From assembly GCA_025084515.1 (NCBI GenBank), contig JAJAGP010000567.1:226501-290500 (forward strand): a stretch of 64,000 nucleotides of DNA, in the 5' to 3' direction. Positions 35,887 to 50,500 of the stretch are shown here, one piece after another. The notes under the pieces were generated by a model. The model ran no database searches. It was not told the origin of the DNA and saw only the letters and a list, made by a program, of their open reading frames with translations. Made by a program: the position numbers and the translations under genes. Source of the DNA: Ancistrus triradiatus (taxonomy: Eukaryota; Chordata; Actinopteri; Siluriformes; Loricariidae). Position 1 is the first letter of the stretch. The number at the start of each line of letters is the position of its first letter.

Positions 35887-38454
35887 GGACATAAAGGGAG
35901 AGAGAAAGAGAAATAGCAAGAAAAAGAAAGACAGTCACATACACAGTAAGATCAGAGACACAAGCTTACAGATCCACAAGAGGAACAGGAAAGTGAAAAC
36001 ACAGGAGAGCAGAAAGTCTGACGAGACTCCAGACAATCAGTTACTGTTCGAAATTTAGCTTCAATACTGCAGAGGTGAGAAGAACAGACGTCTGCACTCT
36101 TACCTGAGGAAGCCATCGTCGTTGACTGCAGAGGAAGGAGCGGGAGGTCCCGCCTCTGAGAAAACATCGACCAATAGGCTACCGGCGCCAGCAGGGGCGG
36201 CGCTGACGGGAGCGGCGGAGCGGAGGCCGAGGAGGTCGGCTGAGGGAGAGGGAGTGGACTGAGGTACAAAGAGAAAGAGACCAATAAGGAGAACTGTAGG
36301 AGGAAGCCACTTCTGCCATTGTAACCGGACGCTCGGCGAGAGCACGCGCGAATTTCAAAACTGTTTCACTTTGACCCACACATTGGCTTCATTAAGCAAC
36401 AGAACGGCTGTGCTGGGCTCAACTCCAAACCCCGTAAGGGAGTTCCTTCATGTCGCAAAATGCAGAGCACGTTCAATTACTGGGAACTCACAAGTACAAA
36501 ACTGACAGAATCGGTTTGCAAGTCTGACATTGCAAATTAGCTGCTGATAAAAGGCGAGGTCAGAACCGGATGGGCAACCATGCCACAACGCAGGGCTATT
36601 TCCATCTCCAAATGCTGGCACGTGGCAGCACAGCTCCTTCCACTGCATGTTTGAAAACAAGGACATGAGATAGTGCACAATCTGGTAAAAAATACCCCAT
36701 TTAATCAATGAAACCTTGACAAAATGTGAGCGGTTTAAAATGTAAACATCATGTGCCCATGAATAATATCATAACAATATTATACAATCAAATAGGATCC
36801 TGAAGTCGGGCTAAACCATAAATCACTAGTAGTCGCAAAAAAGAGATTTGAATTTAATAACCCCTCTGCGTGTTGTGTACGTCAGAGGAACTGCTGCATT
36901 GGAAATATTTCTAAGTTAGAACATAGTAACGAGGATCAACCATTTGCATGGGGATCAAATGTGGTGGCCTAGTGGTTAAGATACTACACTATGGACCAGA
37001 AGGTCCTGGGTTCAAATCCCACCTCTGGTCACAATTGCTTGAACTAACTGTACAAACTGCAAGTCCCGCTCCTGGATAAGGGCGTCTGCTAAATGCCATA
37101 AATGCAAATCAAATCCATGGCCAGGTTGATTTGTTTATTTTTCATCTCATCGGGCATCAACGGCTATTCATGGCAACAATAAGTTAAGCCTCAGCTTTAG
37201 TTTGACACAGAGCAGGTTTGTCCAAACACATGTTTGCTATAGTAAACTTAAGTTTATAGAGGCTTAAGTTTAGCCTCTTTTGAGGAAACTGAAATCGAAC
37301 AAAACGAACCAGGCTCGTCTCAAAAAGCCTGGCTTGTCAAGTTAGCTTGATTTGTGGAATATCCTCCAGGAAATCAACTGTTTATAGTGAGAGGTGTCAC
37401 AATCGCTCTTTCTTTTTTTTTTTTTAAAGACCTTTTTTTTAAAAAATCGTTCATGACCCTAAAATCACTAAAATCGCTCAAAAAAAAAATAGGAGTTTCT
37501 GGTCTTTAGTAACTTGCACTTGTACTTGAAGTACAATAAATTGACTGAGAGAGGACGTTTGTTTTGTCCGATCGTCCATTTGGTTTACCTGGTTAGTAAC
37601 AAACCGCAAGAAGTAAATACAGAAATGACTTACATTTATGTCAGTTCAGCAGACGCGCCCTTATCCAGAGCGACTTACAGTCTTACATTCTAAGCAACTG
37701 TGGGTTAAGGGTCTCGCTCAAGGACCCAACAGTGGCAGCCTGGCAGAGAGGTGGGTTTTGAACCCATAATCTTCTGGTTCCATAGTCCAGTACCTTAAAA
37801 ACCACTAGGGCCACCACAGTCCCAATTAATTGACTTCAATAATAAATAATTCAAAAAACCTTCAGAGAGCCCAGCCATAGAGGGGTTCATTCTCCAACAT
37901 TTCTCAATCACTGGTCCGAGCCATACGGCACCATCTATGACCTCCTGAACTGTATGGAAATTTCGCATTTCTAGTTTTCTCCTTTACCTTCTCCTGGTGC
38001 GACGGAAAATGCTGAAGGAATTGTGAGGGAACAAACAGCGTAGGGTTCACGGGACGCTGTGCAGCCGTCCGACGGGCGGAGGGATAAGTGCACGAGTGGG
38101 ATGGAGAAAGGAAAACGAGACGGCACTTCCCTTTTCATAGGAAAGCACTTTTTTTTGTGCTGACTAATTTCCCTCTGAAATGCGAAACGACGCAGAACCT
38201 CGGGGGGTGGTGTGTGTGTGTGTGGATGTGGGCGGAGTCTCTCACCGCGTTGGACGCCGCTATATGGCGGAGCTGTCTCCGGGCGTGCGCTCTCCTCCTC
38301 CGTTCAGCTACTCTCTCCCCCCTCTCTTTTGCCGTCCTCCAGCTCCGCACCAGAGACAGCGCCCCAGGAGGGCCCTTCTTCTTCTTCAGTTTTAGCCAGG
38401 ATGGGAGGACTCCCTCTCGGGGGAACGGAGGCATCTCCTCCAGCACGGTGGCCT

Positions 38455-38506
<52 letters not shown>

Positions 38507-41500
38507 TTTATATAAGAACAAGGCGCATCTATTTACTTCTATGGCGGCTTTTAACACCAGAGCATTGTCTCAAAGCAGCGTCACAATTTTAAATAATCTT
38601 CTAACATCTAAAGCCGACCCCAAACTGAGCAAGCCTAGGGCTCATGAGGGGGTTATGAGGAAGGAACCTTGGGAGGACCAAGACTCAAAAAGAGACCTGA
38701 CCTCCTTGGGTGACTCAGTAGTGAGCAGTCAGCACTGATCATTTAAGAAAGGGTCAAACTCTGGCCAGCCCTCTTATACAGATTGTTATATTATCTTTTT
38801 TCACTGGTAAATACTCTAAACGAACTAAGACTTAAGGGGCTGATTTAGTGATGATTGAGAAGCCAGCCATGTTCCTGATTCCCAGTTTAAACCATTCATC
38901 ATTAAGAGATGGGCAGAACAAACAATGAAGCGTAATACCCAATAAACGCAGAGATGTCTTACGCTCTGCAAAATGTTCCTGCCCTGCATGTGGGTCGGGT
39001 TTATATTAACTTCTGTATAGAAAGATCTAACATTTTTAACTTGTGGGGACATTTTGCAGGTTTCCACCAGGAATTTTTGAACACAAACTGCACTTCTCTA
39101 AAAACCAAAGTGTCAAAATATCTCCATTAGGCAACTGAGATCAAAGTTGGGGTTAGGTGCAAGTATGGCATTAATTAGCTCCAGTAATCATGTCATTGGA
39201 AATCCCAGCAGAACAGCGAGACAAACGCGTGTGTGTGTGTGTGTGGTCTCACCAGTACGTCCGTGCTGGCGATGGAGGACAGTTTGAGGTACTCGACAGC
39301 TCTCTGCTGGAGCTCCACGTCACTGTTCCGGATCTGGCTGTCACAGCGCAGCACCTCCTGGATGGTGCTCTTGGTCTCGGGGAACAGATTGATGAATTTG
39401 ATGTAGGCGGACAGGAGCAGAGCGCGGGTCGGTACCGAGCACAGGTGGAACTTTGAGTGCAGCAGGTTAAACTGAACCAGGGGACTGAGGGGCAATGAGG
39501 AAAGACATGCTGAGTAACGAATTCATCAATAAGGAGTTAACAGTAAAACGTCATAGCCCAATTCCACACTGACGCAGTTCCCTCGAGTCCTCCCGAGAAA
39601 TATCTGTGACATTCCAAGCAGCCTTCTCACCCCATCTACAAGTTCTTCTCAGAATGACCCATTTTGGCTGATTGTTTCTTTAAATGAAAAGCCACTGCTG
39701 CCATTAGCTGGAGCAACTCGGCTAAACACAAACCCAATACATTTCCCTCATTGAACGCAGACAGTTGGCAGCTCATCTCTCTTTTGTAGTCTGTTTTGCA
39801 TTGTAAACCGGGTTGAAAAGCACCACAGGCAAGATGCGGTACTGTACAAAAGTCTTAGGCCACTATTAGAGATACACCACTGTATTAGCAAAGGTATAAT
39901 GACCATAAATATTTCTAAATATTTTGCAAATCAGACCAAGACGCCCTTATCCAGAGCGACTTACAACTGATACAATCCTACAATCCAAGCAATTGTGGGT
40001 TAAGGGTCTTGCTCAAGGACCCACCAGTGGCAGCTTGGCAGAGGTGGGATTTGAACCCTGGACCTTCTGATCCAGAGTCCAGTACCTTAACCGCTAAGCT
40101 TCTATAGGAAACACTGGCAAGTATTTAGTGACCTCCCCTTGCACATGAGCAGTAATGGCACCTGGCAGGATGCCAAGTTGATTCCTGTACAGTCCGACCA
40201 AGCTTGATCAGGAATGGTCTCTTTGGAAGGGTACGAGCCAAGAAACCACGTTTTCGGAAGGGGAACAGGGAAGAAAAGGCTACGATATGCCAAAGCCAGA
40301 ATGAACATCCATGGAAGAGAATTACAGTGATGGCCTAATACCTTTGCACAGTGCTACATCTGCTCCAATATGTGAACATCACAAGCCCATAAAGAAATGA
40401 CAGGTTTGACTTAATTATTACATAATGTGTCACCTTTAAACTGGAAGAACGTTTTAAATGTCGCACCTAGACCAGACTAGGATCATGTGGACCAGCTTTA
40501 CTAGCCTCATATGGAAAGCGAGGAGCTATAAATATGTACAACATGCAAAGTACAGCCCTTTGTCATCATCCTGTCAACTCCCTGTCTGCCGTACACTGGC
40601 TTAGCCAAGCTGCTGCCTCTGATGCTGCACAGTACCAGGACAAAACTACTAACCAACATACAGGACATTTTAGCACATTAGAACAGCAAGTTCGGTTCTT
40701 AACTCACTGTTCCTGTACAGTATGCTAGATTAGAACAGTTAGTATGGGCCAGTGCTGATGAACACAGCATCGGTCGACCAACACAGAGTTTTTAATGGCT
40801 GGTGCCAATATTTAGAGAGGGGTGACCATTATATAATGCAATAGTTATTTTTTTAATTTTTCGCAACTGATAAAAATACTGAATGAGACAAAACTTAACT
40901 GAACATTTATTTACTTTTATTAATATGTTTATAAAAAAGGTTCTCCACATTTCCTCCACTCTTTCTGAACATCAACCTAGCAAGCGCAAGCACCGGCTTA
41001 TGTGATTTCTCTGCCCATTTAATCAGTTCGACCACTAAATACCGTAGTGCAAAAGTATTAGACCACCATTCGATTAGCTATACTCCTGTATTAGCATTCA
41101 CTGGGATGCCAAGATTGATCAGGAATGGCCTTTTCGGAAGGAGTCAAGAAACATTTACACAAGTCATTTAGCAGACATCCTTATCTAGAGAGACTTACAA
41201 CTGCTACAATCCAAGCAATTGTGGGTTAAGGGTCTTGCTCAAGGACCAAAAAAAACCCATTTTTTTGGAAGGGGGACGAGGCGAAGAGACTGGAATGAAG
41301 GTCGGTGGAAGAGAGGATTATAAAGTGATGAATTCAAGTTTGAACGTTTGGGGTCCACTTTTTGACAACATGTTATAGATGGTGGCCTAAGACTTTTGCA
41401 CAGTACTGTATACTGGTCATTTAAAGCAGACTGAAAACAGACACCAGGACTCACCTAGAGCGTGGATCACCGGCAATGAGGTTCCCGAACTCTCCCAGGA

Positions 41501-44500
41501 TGTACCCGCCGACCTTCACCATGTTCTCATGGCAGGCTGGAGCCTGAAGGGCCTGTGGTAAAAAAGCAGTTACTAAGCACATTCAAATTTCAGTATAACC
41601 AGTACAGAGACGAGCCATAACCTCACACCATGGCCACGAGTGCTGTGTGTGTGTGTACCTCAAACACAGTCTTGGCTGCGTATCCCTGGACGTCGTCGCG
41701 GTTGATGACGATCTGGATGACCCGGTACCACACCTCCTCGCTGACGTAGTCCCCGGCGATACGGATCAGGTTCAGAATGGTGTCCACGTACCAGGAGTAG
41801 TCCACAGCATACTTCTCAGCCAGGATGGCCACCTTCAGTACCATTTCCTCGCGGATGGAGTAGTCGGCCGTCTCCAGGTAGCTCAGCATCTCGGCCACGA
41901 TCTGCTTGGCGTTGCTGCGGTCGCACATGGCGTAGAGGAGGTCGGCCGCTCTCTGGCGGACACTCACGTCCCTCTCGGTCTGAACGAGACACAGGGTTGG
42001 ACTTCATCGGATCAGAGCTGATTAGTCAAACTGCACTTTTTGAAACCTTTCATAGCATAGCGTGTCGAGGCGGGGTATGGAACTGCCACCATCGCATAGA
42101 AACTCTTGTTTTGGACCTACTTAATGGCAGAAGGCACGGTCTGGATTAAAGCATGTTTGATTTATTTAAAAAATAAAAAGAACACTCCGAATCAAATCAC
42201 GAGCCAGGTTTTATCATGCCGGCGTGCCACGAGATGCGCTCATGGAAAGGCGTGCCAAGCTTTTTTGTTTCCTAATGCATTCTCTCCAGAGATGAGTGAA
42301 TGAAGGTTTACAGAGCAGAATGATGGTTTGGATATGAAGACGCCAAACTGCATATTAAGAGATTACCAGTCACACCATGCGAGTTCCTCCCACTGACAGC
42401 CTGTGTGTGTGTGTGTGTGTGTTCTGACCTTTAGGGCGTTGATGACAGTCTCGATGTGCGTTTTGACAGCTTCGTGGGAAAACTCGGAGCTGGCGAGCGT
42501 GCACATGCTCTCCAGAGCCAGGTAGCGCAGGTTGGTCTCTCTGTGCTGCAGGAACTGCCCCAGCTGGTTACAGGCTCGCACCAGCAGGTTCGGCTCGCTG
42601 CACAAACCGATACAGAGGGGCACAGTCAGGGCAGCCGGCGACTACACACCTAACACTGTCGGAATGAAATTCCTCATGACTTTTCAGAACACGGAGGGCA
42701 GCAGCCCTGTGCCTCCTCCGGTCAAATACGGGCGCCGTGCCACCGGGACTTCCCGTCGAAGATGCAAGATCCTAAAGTGACCGTGTATCAGATTCAATAT
42801 TTCTGCTCATTATTGGCTTATACGCTATAGCTTTTATAGCCTCTATTATGAGATGATAATCCTTTAGTTGTGCCACAGTGGAGAAACCTACAGCAGCAAA
42901 GACATGAGTAGTAATATAAACAAAATGATAAAGAATAGAAACAGAAACATTTTGTATAAAATCACTAACAGTATATACACAAGAGTGTTATACAAGTGTG
43001 CCTATATTATACACACAATACTATATCATATAATAATATATTATACTCTTCATAATATGTAATTTCCTCTAAAATGCTAGTCTACCTGTTAATGTATTAT
43101 AGTTATTATATTCTTAAATATTTCTCTGTTAATGTTTATTTAAACTTGGATTCACCATCTAAGCTACCCAAGGAGGTCGGGTCCTTTTTTGTGACCCAAG
43201 GTTTCTTCCTTATAACGTTTAGGAAGTTTTTCCTTTTCCTTATGGCGGCAAAATCTGGAATTATTAGTATTATGTTTTCACTTTGGATGTTGCTGATATT
43301 CAGGTGACTGGTGATTCTGATTAAGTCTAAAATACTAAAAGTTACCTTGGTTTGACTCTGGCTCATGATTTTAGGCTATACATTACTGCATCTTTCAAAA
43401 TATGACAAAAATAATATTACTTATTCATATACATCCTGTACACTGGATTAAAACTGATTTGTTCCATTTTCTTCTTGTATGACCCCAAAAAATCATAATC
43501 TGGTCTCGGTACGCCCCAGCCCTGGTCTGGACTCGGCTCTAGCGGGCTCGACTACAGCACCAGCTCAATCACTCCATTACTCTGCAGCAAAACGACAATG
43601 CTCGGCCTAAAGTGAAACTGGAGCTGCACTGGATTGAACCAAAGCACGTGGTTTTATTAATAATTAACCGGGCGTCGCCGGGCTGGTTTCGCGCTCTGCA
43701 AACGACTGAACATGTCCAAAGGAGGGGAGGCAGCTTATGGCTCATGTTCCTGCTGCAACACCTCGCATGTGTGAGGCCCAACCGATCCTGTGCCTCTGCT
43801 CAAACAGCAGCACGTGACGGGGTCATTATGAGTCATTACCCTGCGTACAGACCTGTCATAATGGATGATGAGGGCGATGGCCTCGAACAGGATCGCGTTC
43901 TTGGCGTTGGAGTGCTGGACCTTCTTGGATTTGGGTGGTTCCTGGGCTTTGTTTAGAATCGTCTCCAGGCACTCCACCAGCCGGCCCTTAACGGCACCAT
44001 CCTCAGGAGGAGGGTAGCACTGCAGCAGCCGCAGCAGCTTACAGGACAGCCAGGGGGCGGGAACAAAGTAATAGGTGTAGTCCTGCAGGTCAGTGGATGC
44101 TGACGAAACGATCTGGACAAAAAGAAAGGAAGAAATGACTACGACCAATCCCCCAGGAGTCTCTTTCCACTTGCTTTCTTTAATTCCCTTAAATTCTTTA
44201 GTTTGTGTTTTTGTGGGCGTGAACAGACTAGAACGCACTAAGATAAATAATCAAACGCTTCCATCCAGTCCCTGAGCTTTATCACAATATGCATTTTTTT
44301 CGTCTGCAAGCATGAAAAGGCCTTTAGACCGCGCTATAACAAAAAGCGGAACAGAAAGACACACCCTGCTGAGACGGGACACGGCGAGGGACACGCAGGT
44401 CTTAAACTCGTCGGGGTTCTTCTGGCTGAGGCAGGTGATGAGAGAGATGGCGGCAGTGACCACACCCTGTAAGACAAACACGAGAGACGAGACAGAAGCA

Positions 44501-47500
44501 GCAAGAAGGAAAACATTAGTGATATAGGTGTATTCTGATGCATTAATTGCAGTGTTATACAGAAGAAGAATACATTTCCCCCATTAAATACACCCATTAA
44601 AAATACACACACGGAGCTTCAAGAGAACACAGGCATGCCTTTAATAATGTAATAACTATGTACATCATGACTTCCCTCGCTCCAGCAAAACATTTTATTT
44701 AGATTCCTCTGACGGAAGACTGACAAGCTGTCACGATTACCAGAATACATTTTTAAGGCTAAATATTCATTTCAAGTTACCTCCCTAAGACACAAGTGCC
44801 ATGCCATGCAGTGTTAGTGTTAAAACCGGGCTGAAAATCGCTTCGTGTGCACTCTGCATTGCTGTGCTGGTTTCTTCTCAAACGCAGGCACTACTGCAGA
44901 TGCATAATAAATGAGCCATGTAAGTGAGAGCCGGAACAATAATACATAAACCCACCATGTGCTGATCGTTCAGCAAATGCACCACTCTGGACGTCCACTC
45001 TCCCATCAGCACCAGGTCTGGAGAGGTTTTATAGAGACGCAGCAGACACAGCGCAGCGGACTGCTTCACACTGTCCATGGTGTCCCTGGCAAAGCAAGAT
45101 CAGAGGAACAACCGGTTACAAAGCACAGATCCCGAGCAGCTCCCACACACACGAGGAAAAGTCCAGGGTGAGAGTCCATACAGGGTTTATTGTTTCTACA
45201 CCACTTCCACTCTTGTCTTTGGTGATCTCTTTATTGGCTGTCCAAATATTGGGCAGTACCGTGTCCTGTCCTATTATTCTACAAAATTCTATTCATTCCA
45301 TTGGGTTTTTTGTGGAAATGAGCACAGATTGTAAACAACAGTACTTGGGGAACTAAGACCAGAACTCGAGAGTATTCGAAACGCAGTGCATGGTGCTTAA
45401 AAGGCGTCTTCATTGGAGAAATTAACATCAGTGAGCAACACTGCCAAGTGCTTGTCCAACACTAGAGGTCTCACATGCTGAAGTTCCTGTATGCAGTCTA
45501 GTGTTTCCCTTACATCGATTCACTGCTGCCGGCCACATCAACACCGACTGCCACTTATTGATTATTTATTTATTCTTCACTCTGTGCTCATGTGGTGACA
45601 TCATCACTCTATGCCTATTTAGTGGCTGTATAATTGTTAGTTATTTTTATGTATGATCTTGTAACTTTCAAACAGGTTTCAAAAGTTTTTATTAATAATT
45701 ATGGCTTGGGTGCCAGCTGGGGGGGTTCGTTTCCTGGGAGGGCACGCACCCAGGAGATGGCGGAGGGGGGTGTAGAGAGCATGGCATAAGCAAATGTTTA
45801 GTGTAATGAGTAAATGCAGGTGATTGGTTTATAGTAATGAGGAAACTGGGTTCAGGTGTGAATAACGAGGTTCTCCTGTTCAAAATGTTAGTCTCAGCCA
45901 TGAATTTGTTTGGGTCTCACTAGAGTAAGACGTAATGAATAATGGGCTTGACAGAAAAACAAAAATGGTCGAGCTTTAACAGCTCATAGTCATTACAGCT
46001 GATGTCAGAAGTGGAACTCTGTGCTACCGCTGGGAAAATGAGCGCTACTGAAATACCACATCCAAAATGTAAGTCCTCGGACTCGTCCCTAGCCGCTACA
46101 TGCTCCTGTCCATTCTCACACACCATCCGTCCGTTAGAGCAAGCTTCAACCTACCCATCTGCTGCCGCACCATTTTAACCTCCACTCTTAATTCCCAATC
46201 TTGTATGGTTTATAGGCTGCTTTCATTTTCCATTCCTCTTTCTCACCACCACCACCATCATTTCAGTTCTCCTTACCCTGCCACCAGGATGCGGGGGATC
46301 TCTCCGGCGAAGGCTTCGGCCATCTCTCGGCTGCCCACGTTGGCGATGCAGTGCAGGGCCAGACACATGAAGGTAGGGTTTCTGCTCGACAGGTCGTTCT
46401 TTATGGCATTGTTGATCAGCCTGATCAACTCGCTGTTGCTGTTCACCAGCACCGAGATGAACAGATAACCCTAGGAGAGAAACCAGGAAACAAAACATCT
46501 AATCAGCCTCAGGGGCTCACTGACGGCGAGACGGACGTGCTTAAAAGCAACAGACGTGCATCAGTGGCCCCCCTGTAACTTAAAACAGCAGGCCAATGTT
46601 ACAACTAGACATACAGGATACTGGAAATGTACCAAAAATAACCTAACAAAATAAATAAAACACTCACTTATTAATGTATTGTATTATTATTACGTCATTC
46701 AAATAACACAGGGGAAAAGCAGCGCCAATTTAAATAAATAAATAAAAGCAAAAACACACTGGTTTCTGGCTGCCAGGTGCTCCCATCAAACGTGTTCAGT
46801 TCCGATACGATACACAAGCTTTGCATATTGATCTGATACGGTTTAATTAATAAACCTCACCATGTGGCAGAGACTTAAGGCAGCAGTATTGACTCAGACA
46901 TTACCTTTGTCAAACAAAATATAACAAACACAGACATAAATGTACCAAGTTGCTATTTATTCGTCAGAAAGACCTTGGCACTGCATTAAAATAAAAAATA
47001 AAAAAATCGACAGAAGGAGTCAAACATCAACTATATTTATATATTATTAGTTTGTGACTATATTATTAATCAGGAATACCAGATGTTGTATTTTGCAGTG
47101 CCACCACCCCTTACAACATTTGTTTTGCCATTGAATTCGCTCCCATGGATCGGCTTAAATACCCAATCCAGCGCATTTTCTTAATATCGAGCTTTTTCAG
47201 TCAACCATACCCCACCAACTCACGACTACTAGCTCCTCTTTATCAGCATGCTTGCATTTGATGGCTTCCTAAGAGAATCTCGATCTTCCAACCAACACTG
47301 ACTCATGTGCATGTGACACATCATCTGTGGCACTGTAATTACCCATTTTCAGCATTTAAACAGCATTTTGTCATTTCAAACAGAAGCACGAAGGTTTACG
47401 CAGCTACAGGCTTTGATGCACTGCAGGCTAACGACCTCTAGTCCAAACTACCTGCTTATTCTTGTTGAGAAACAGCAGCATGTCAACACAGTTAAGCTCC

Positions 47501-50500
47501 AGAAATGAGCAAAATGAACAGGGGTCTGTAGGGCGGCCGTGGGAAACCAGGTTCTGTTTTAAAGAGCTTAGAAAGACCACACAGTCTAAATCCAAGTGGC
47601 TTATATGTAACAATAGCTAATACGTATATAATGTCTGTGTACACTCAGAGGAGCAACAAATAATTTGTGAATAAAATGTACAGTAAAGCTTCACAGCAGC
47701 TCCTGTGTCTCACAGGTAAGAGCCTCGGGACCTGGGTTCAAATCCCAGGTGGTGCGACTAATGTGCCCTCTCATGGACTTCTACTTCTGCATGTACCCTG
47801 TGACATGGAGCACACGTGTCTCAAAAATTGTGGAGCTCATTTGAAAACTCACAGTAAAATAACAGACCAATCACTAGGATGACAAAAAAAGATTCCGAAT
47901 CATTACGACTTCTCGAAAATCTGCAGCCGTATCTTACCACCTCCTTACTGCACGGGGCGTGTAAACATGTCAGAGGTCGAACGTACAGCTTTATAGAGCA
48001 ACTGGTCATTTATTCTCATCTAAGATTATTACACAATGATTTCGTGCACTGCAGAAGAACCGAGAAAGGATTTCACCTGATGAATAAGACATTATGTCTT
48101 AGCAAACAGCTGTGCTGCTTCCACACATAAGTTGCATTTGGGGCAATTAAAAATAAACATTAATTACCACAATTGCAAAATGGTCTGTAAACGGTCATAA
48201 TTGCTATGAACAGCTATTAGACAGCAGCTGCCAGAGATTGTTAATTAAAGAAAAATCAGACCTTAATTAAATCAAACTAAGCAAAACACACCCCTGGTAG
48301 TGAGACTAATAGAACCTGATTACAAGGAAAACAACCTCAAGCAAAGATGCTGAATAAGGATGTTACTAATAGTGTGACGGAAGAGATTTAGAGGACTCCA
48401 TTATGTTGGACGGACTGTGCATGGGAATTTATTCATTCACAGGGTTTTATGGACAAGCTACTAAAAATGACTCATAAATCAGAAGTAAAAGTACACTTCA
48501 TCTGATCGTGTATTCATTAAAGAACGCAGTACTGGACTTTGTCTACAGTGCTATGTCCAAGACTCCCAAGTTTGTGAACCCTTTAGAAAACCCAGTTACA
48601 CAAATGAGACAAAAATATTATACTTGGTCATTTATTTATTAAGGAAAATGACCCAATATTACATATTAGTGAGTGGCAAAAGTATGTGACCCTTTGCTTT
48701 CAGTATCTGGTGTGACCCCCCTGTGCAGCAATAACTGCAAGCTAAACGTTTCTGTAGCTGTTGATCAGTCCTGCACACCGGCTTGGAGGAATTTTTAGCC
48801 CATTCCTCCGTACAGAACAGCTTCAGCTCTGGGATGTTGGTGGGGTGGTTTCCTCACATTAGCTGCTCGCTTCAGGTCCTTTCCACAACATTTCCATTGG
48901 ATTAAGGTCAGGACTTTGACTTGGCCATTCCAAAACATGAACTTTATTCTTCTGTAACCATTCTTTGGTAGTAAACGGCTTGTGTGCTTAGGGGCGTTGT
49001 CTTGCTACATGACCCACCTTCTCTTGGGGATTCAGTTCATGGACAGATGTCCTGACATTTTCCTTTAGAATTCTCTGATATCATTCAGGAATTCATTGTG
49101 TTCCATCAGTGATGGCAAGCTGTCCTGCCCAGATGCAGCAAAAAACAGGCCCAAACATGATACTACCACCACCATGTTTCACAGCTGGGATAAGGGTTCT
49201 TATGCTGGAATGCAGTGTTTTTTCTTTCTCCAAACATAACGCTTTTTTTTTCTTTTAAACCAAAAAAGTTCTATTTTGGTCTCATCCATCCACAAAACAT
49301 TCTCCAATAGCCTTCTGGCTCGTCCACGTGATCTTCAGCAAACTGCAGATGAGCAGCAATGTTCTTTTTGGAGAGCAGTGGCTTTCTCCTTGCAACCCTG
49401 CCATGCACACCATTGTTGTTCAGTGTTCTTCTGATGGTGGACTCATGAACATTAACATTAGTCAATGTGAGAGAGGCCTTCAGTTGCTTAGAAGTTACTT
49501 TGGTGTCCTTTGTGACCTCGCCGATTATTACACGCCTTGCTCTTGGAGTGATCTTTGTTGGTTGACCACTCCTGGGGAGGGTAACAATGGTCTTGAATTT
49601 CCTCCATTTGTACACAATCTGTCTGACTGTGGATTGGTGGAGTCCAAACTCCTTAGAGACTCCTTGTGACCTTTTCCAGTCTGATGAGCATCAACAACTC
49701 TTTTTCTGAGCTCCTCAGAAATCTCCTTTGTTCGTACCATGATACACTTTCCCAAATGTGTTATGAAGAGCAGACCTTGATAGATCCCTGTTCTTTAAAT
49801 AAAACAGGGGGCCCACTCACACCTGACTAATTTCCCCTTCAAAGTAACTGCTAATCCTAGAGGGTCACATACCTTTGCCACTCACTAATATGTAATATGG
49901 GATCATTTTCCTCAATAAATAAATGACCAAGTATAATATTTTTGTCTCATTTGTTTAACTGGGTTCTCTTTATCGACTTTTTGGACTTGTGTGAAAATCT
50001 GATGATGTTTTAGGTCATATTTATGCAGAAATCTAGAAAATTCTAAAAGGTTCACAAACTTTCAAGCACCACTGTATACATCTCTGCTGCATCTTTTTCA
50101 CTCTGCTGTGCATTTTAGACAGTCACCCGTCAGTGGATTTAATGCTCCGGCTGATAGGTGCACATGATCTTAAAAGAGGATGAACTTTTCCACACATACA
50201 CTGATAAATCCTTACAGAACAGGAATATCCAAACAATAAACAATTCTCTGGCCTTCTAGCAGGGACAAAAGATCTAAACCAGGAAACGGGCAGAAGTTAA
50301 GTGTGCATTATTTCTTTAAGGCAGGCAGATGAACAACAAGCAGATGCTCATTAAGATCTGAATCTGGTGACCAGCTGTCGGAGCTGCAACGTTAATCTGA
50401 CTTATGCTCTTGGCAGGAACACCAGAGTTTAGACTAGCCGTGCCTATATAAGGGTTTTCCTGCTAATTGCTCGTTTTAACACATCAAAAAAACTAAAGCA

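Noticed and set aside
36961..37106. Possible tRNA gene (A-box and GGTTCAAATCC B-box)
   Set aside because: No acceptor stem pairing, and it is followed by a SINE tail; the same head occurs many times as SINE copies.
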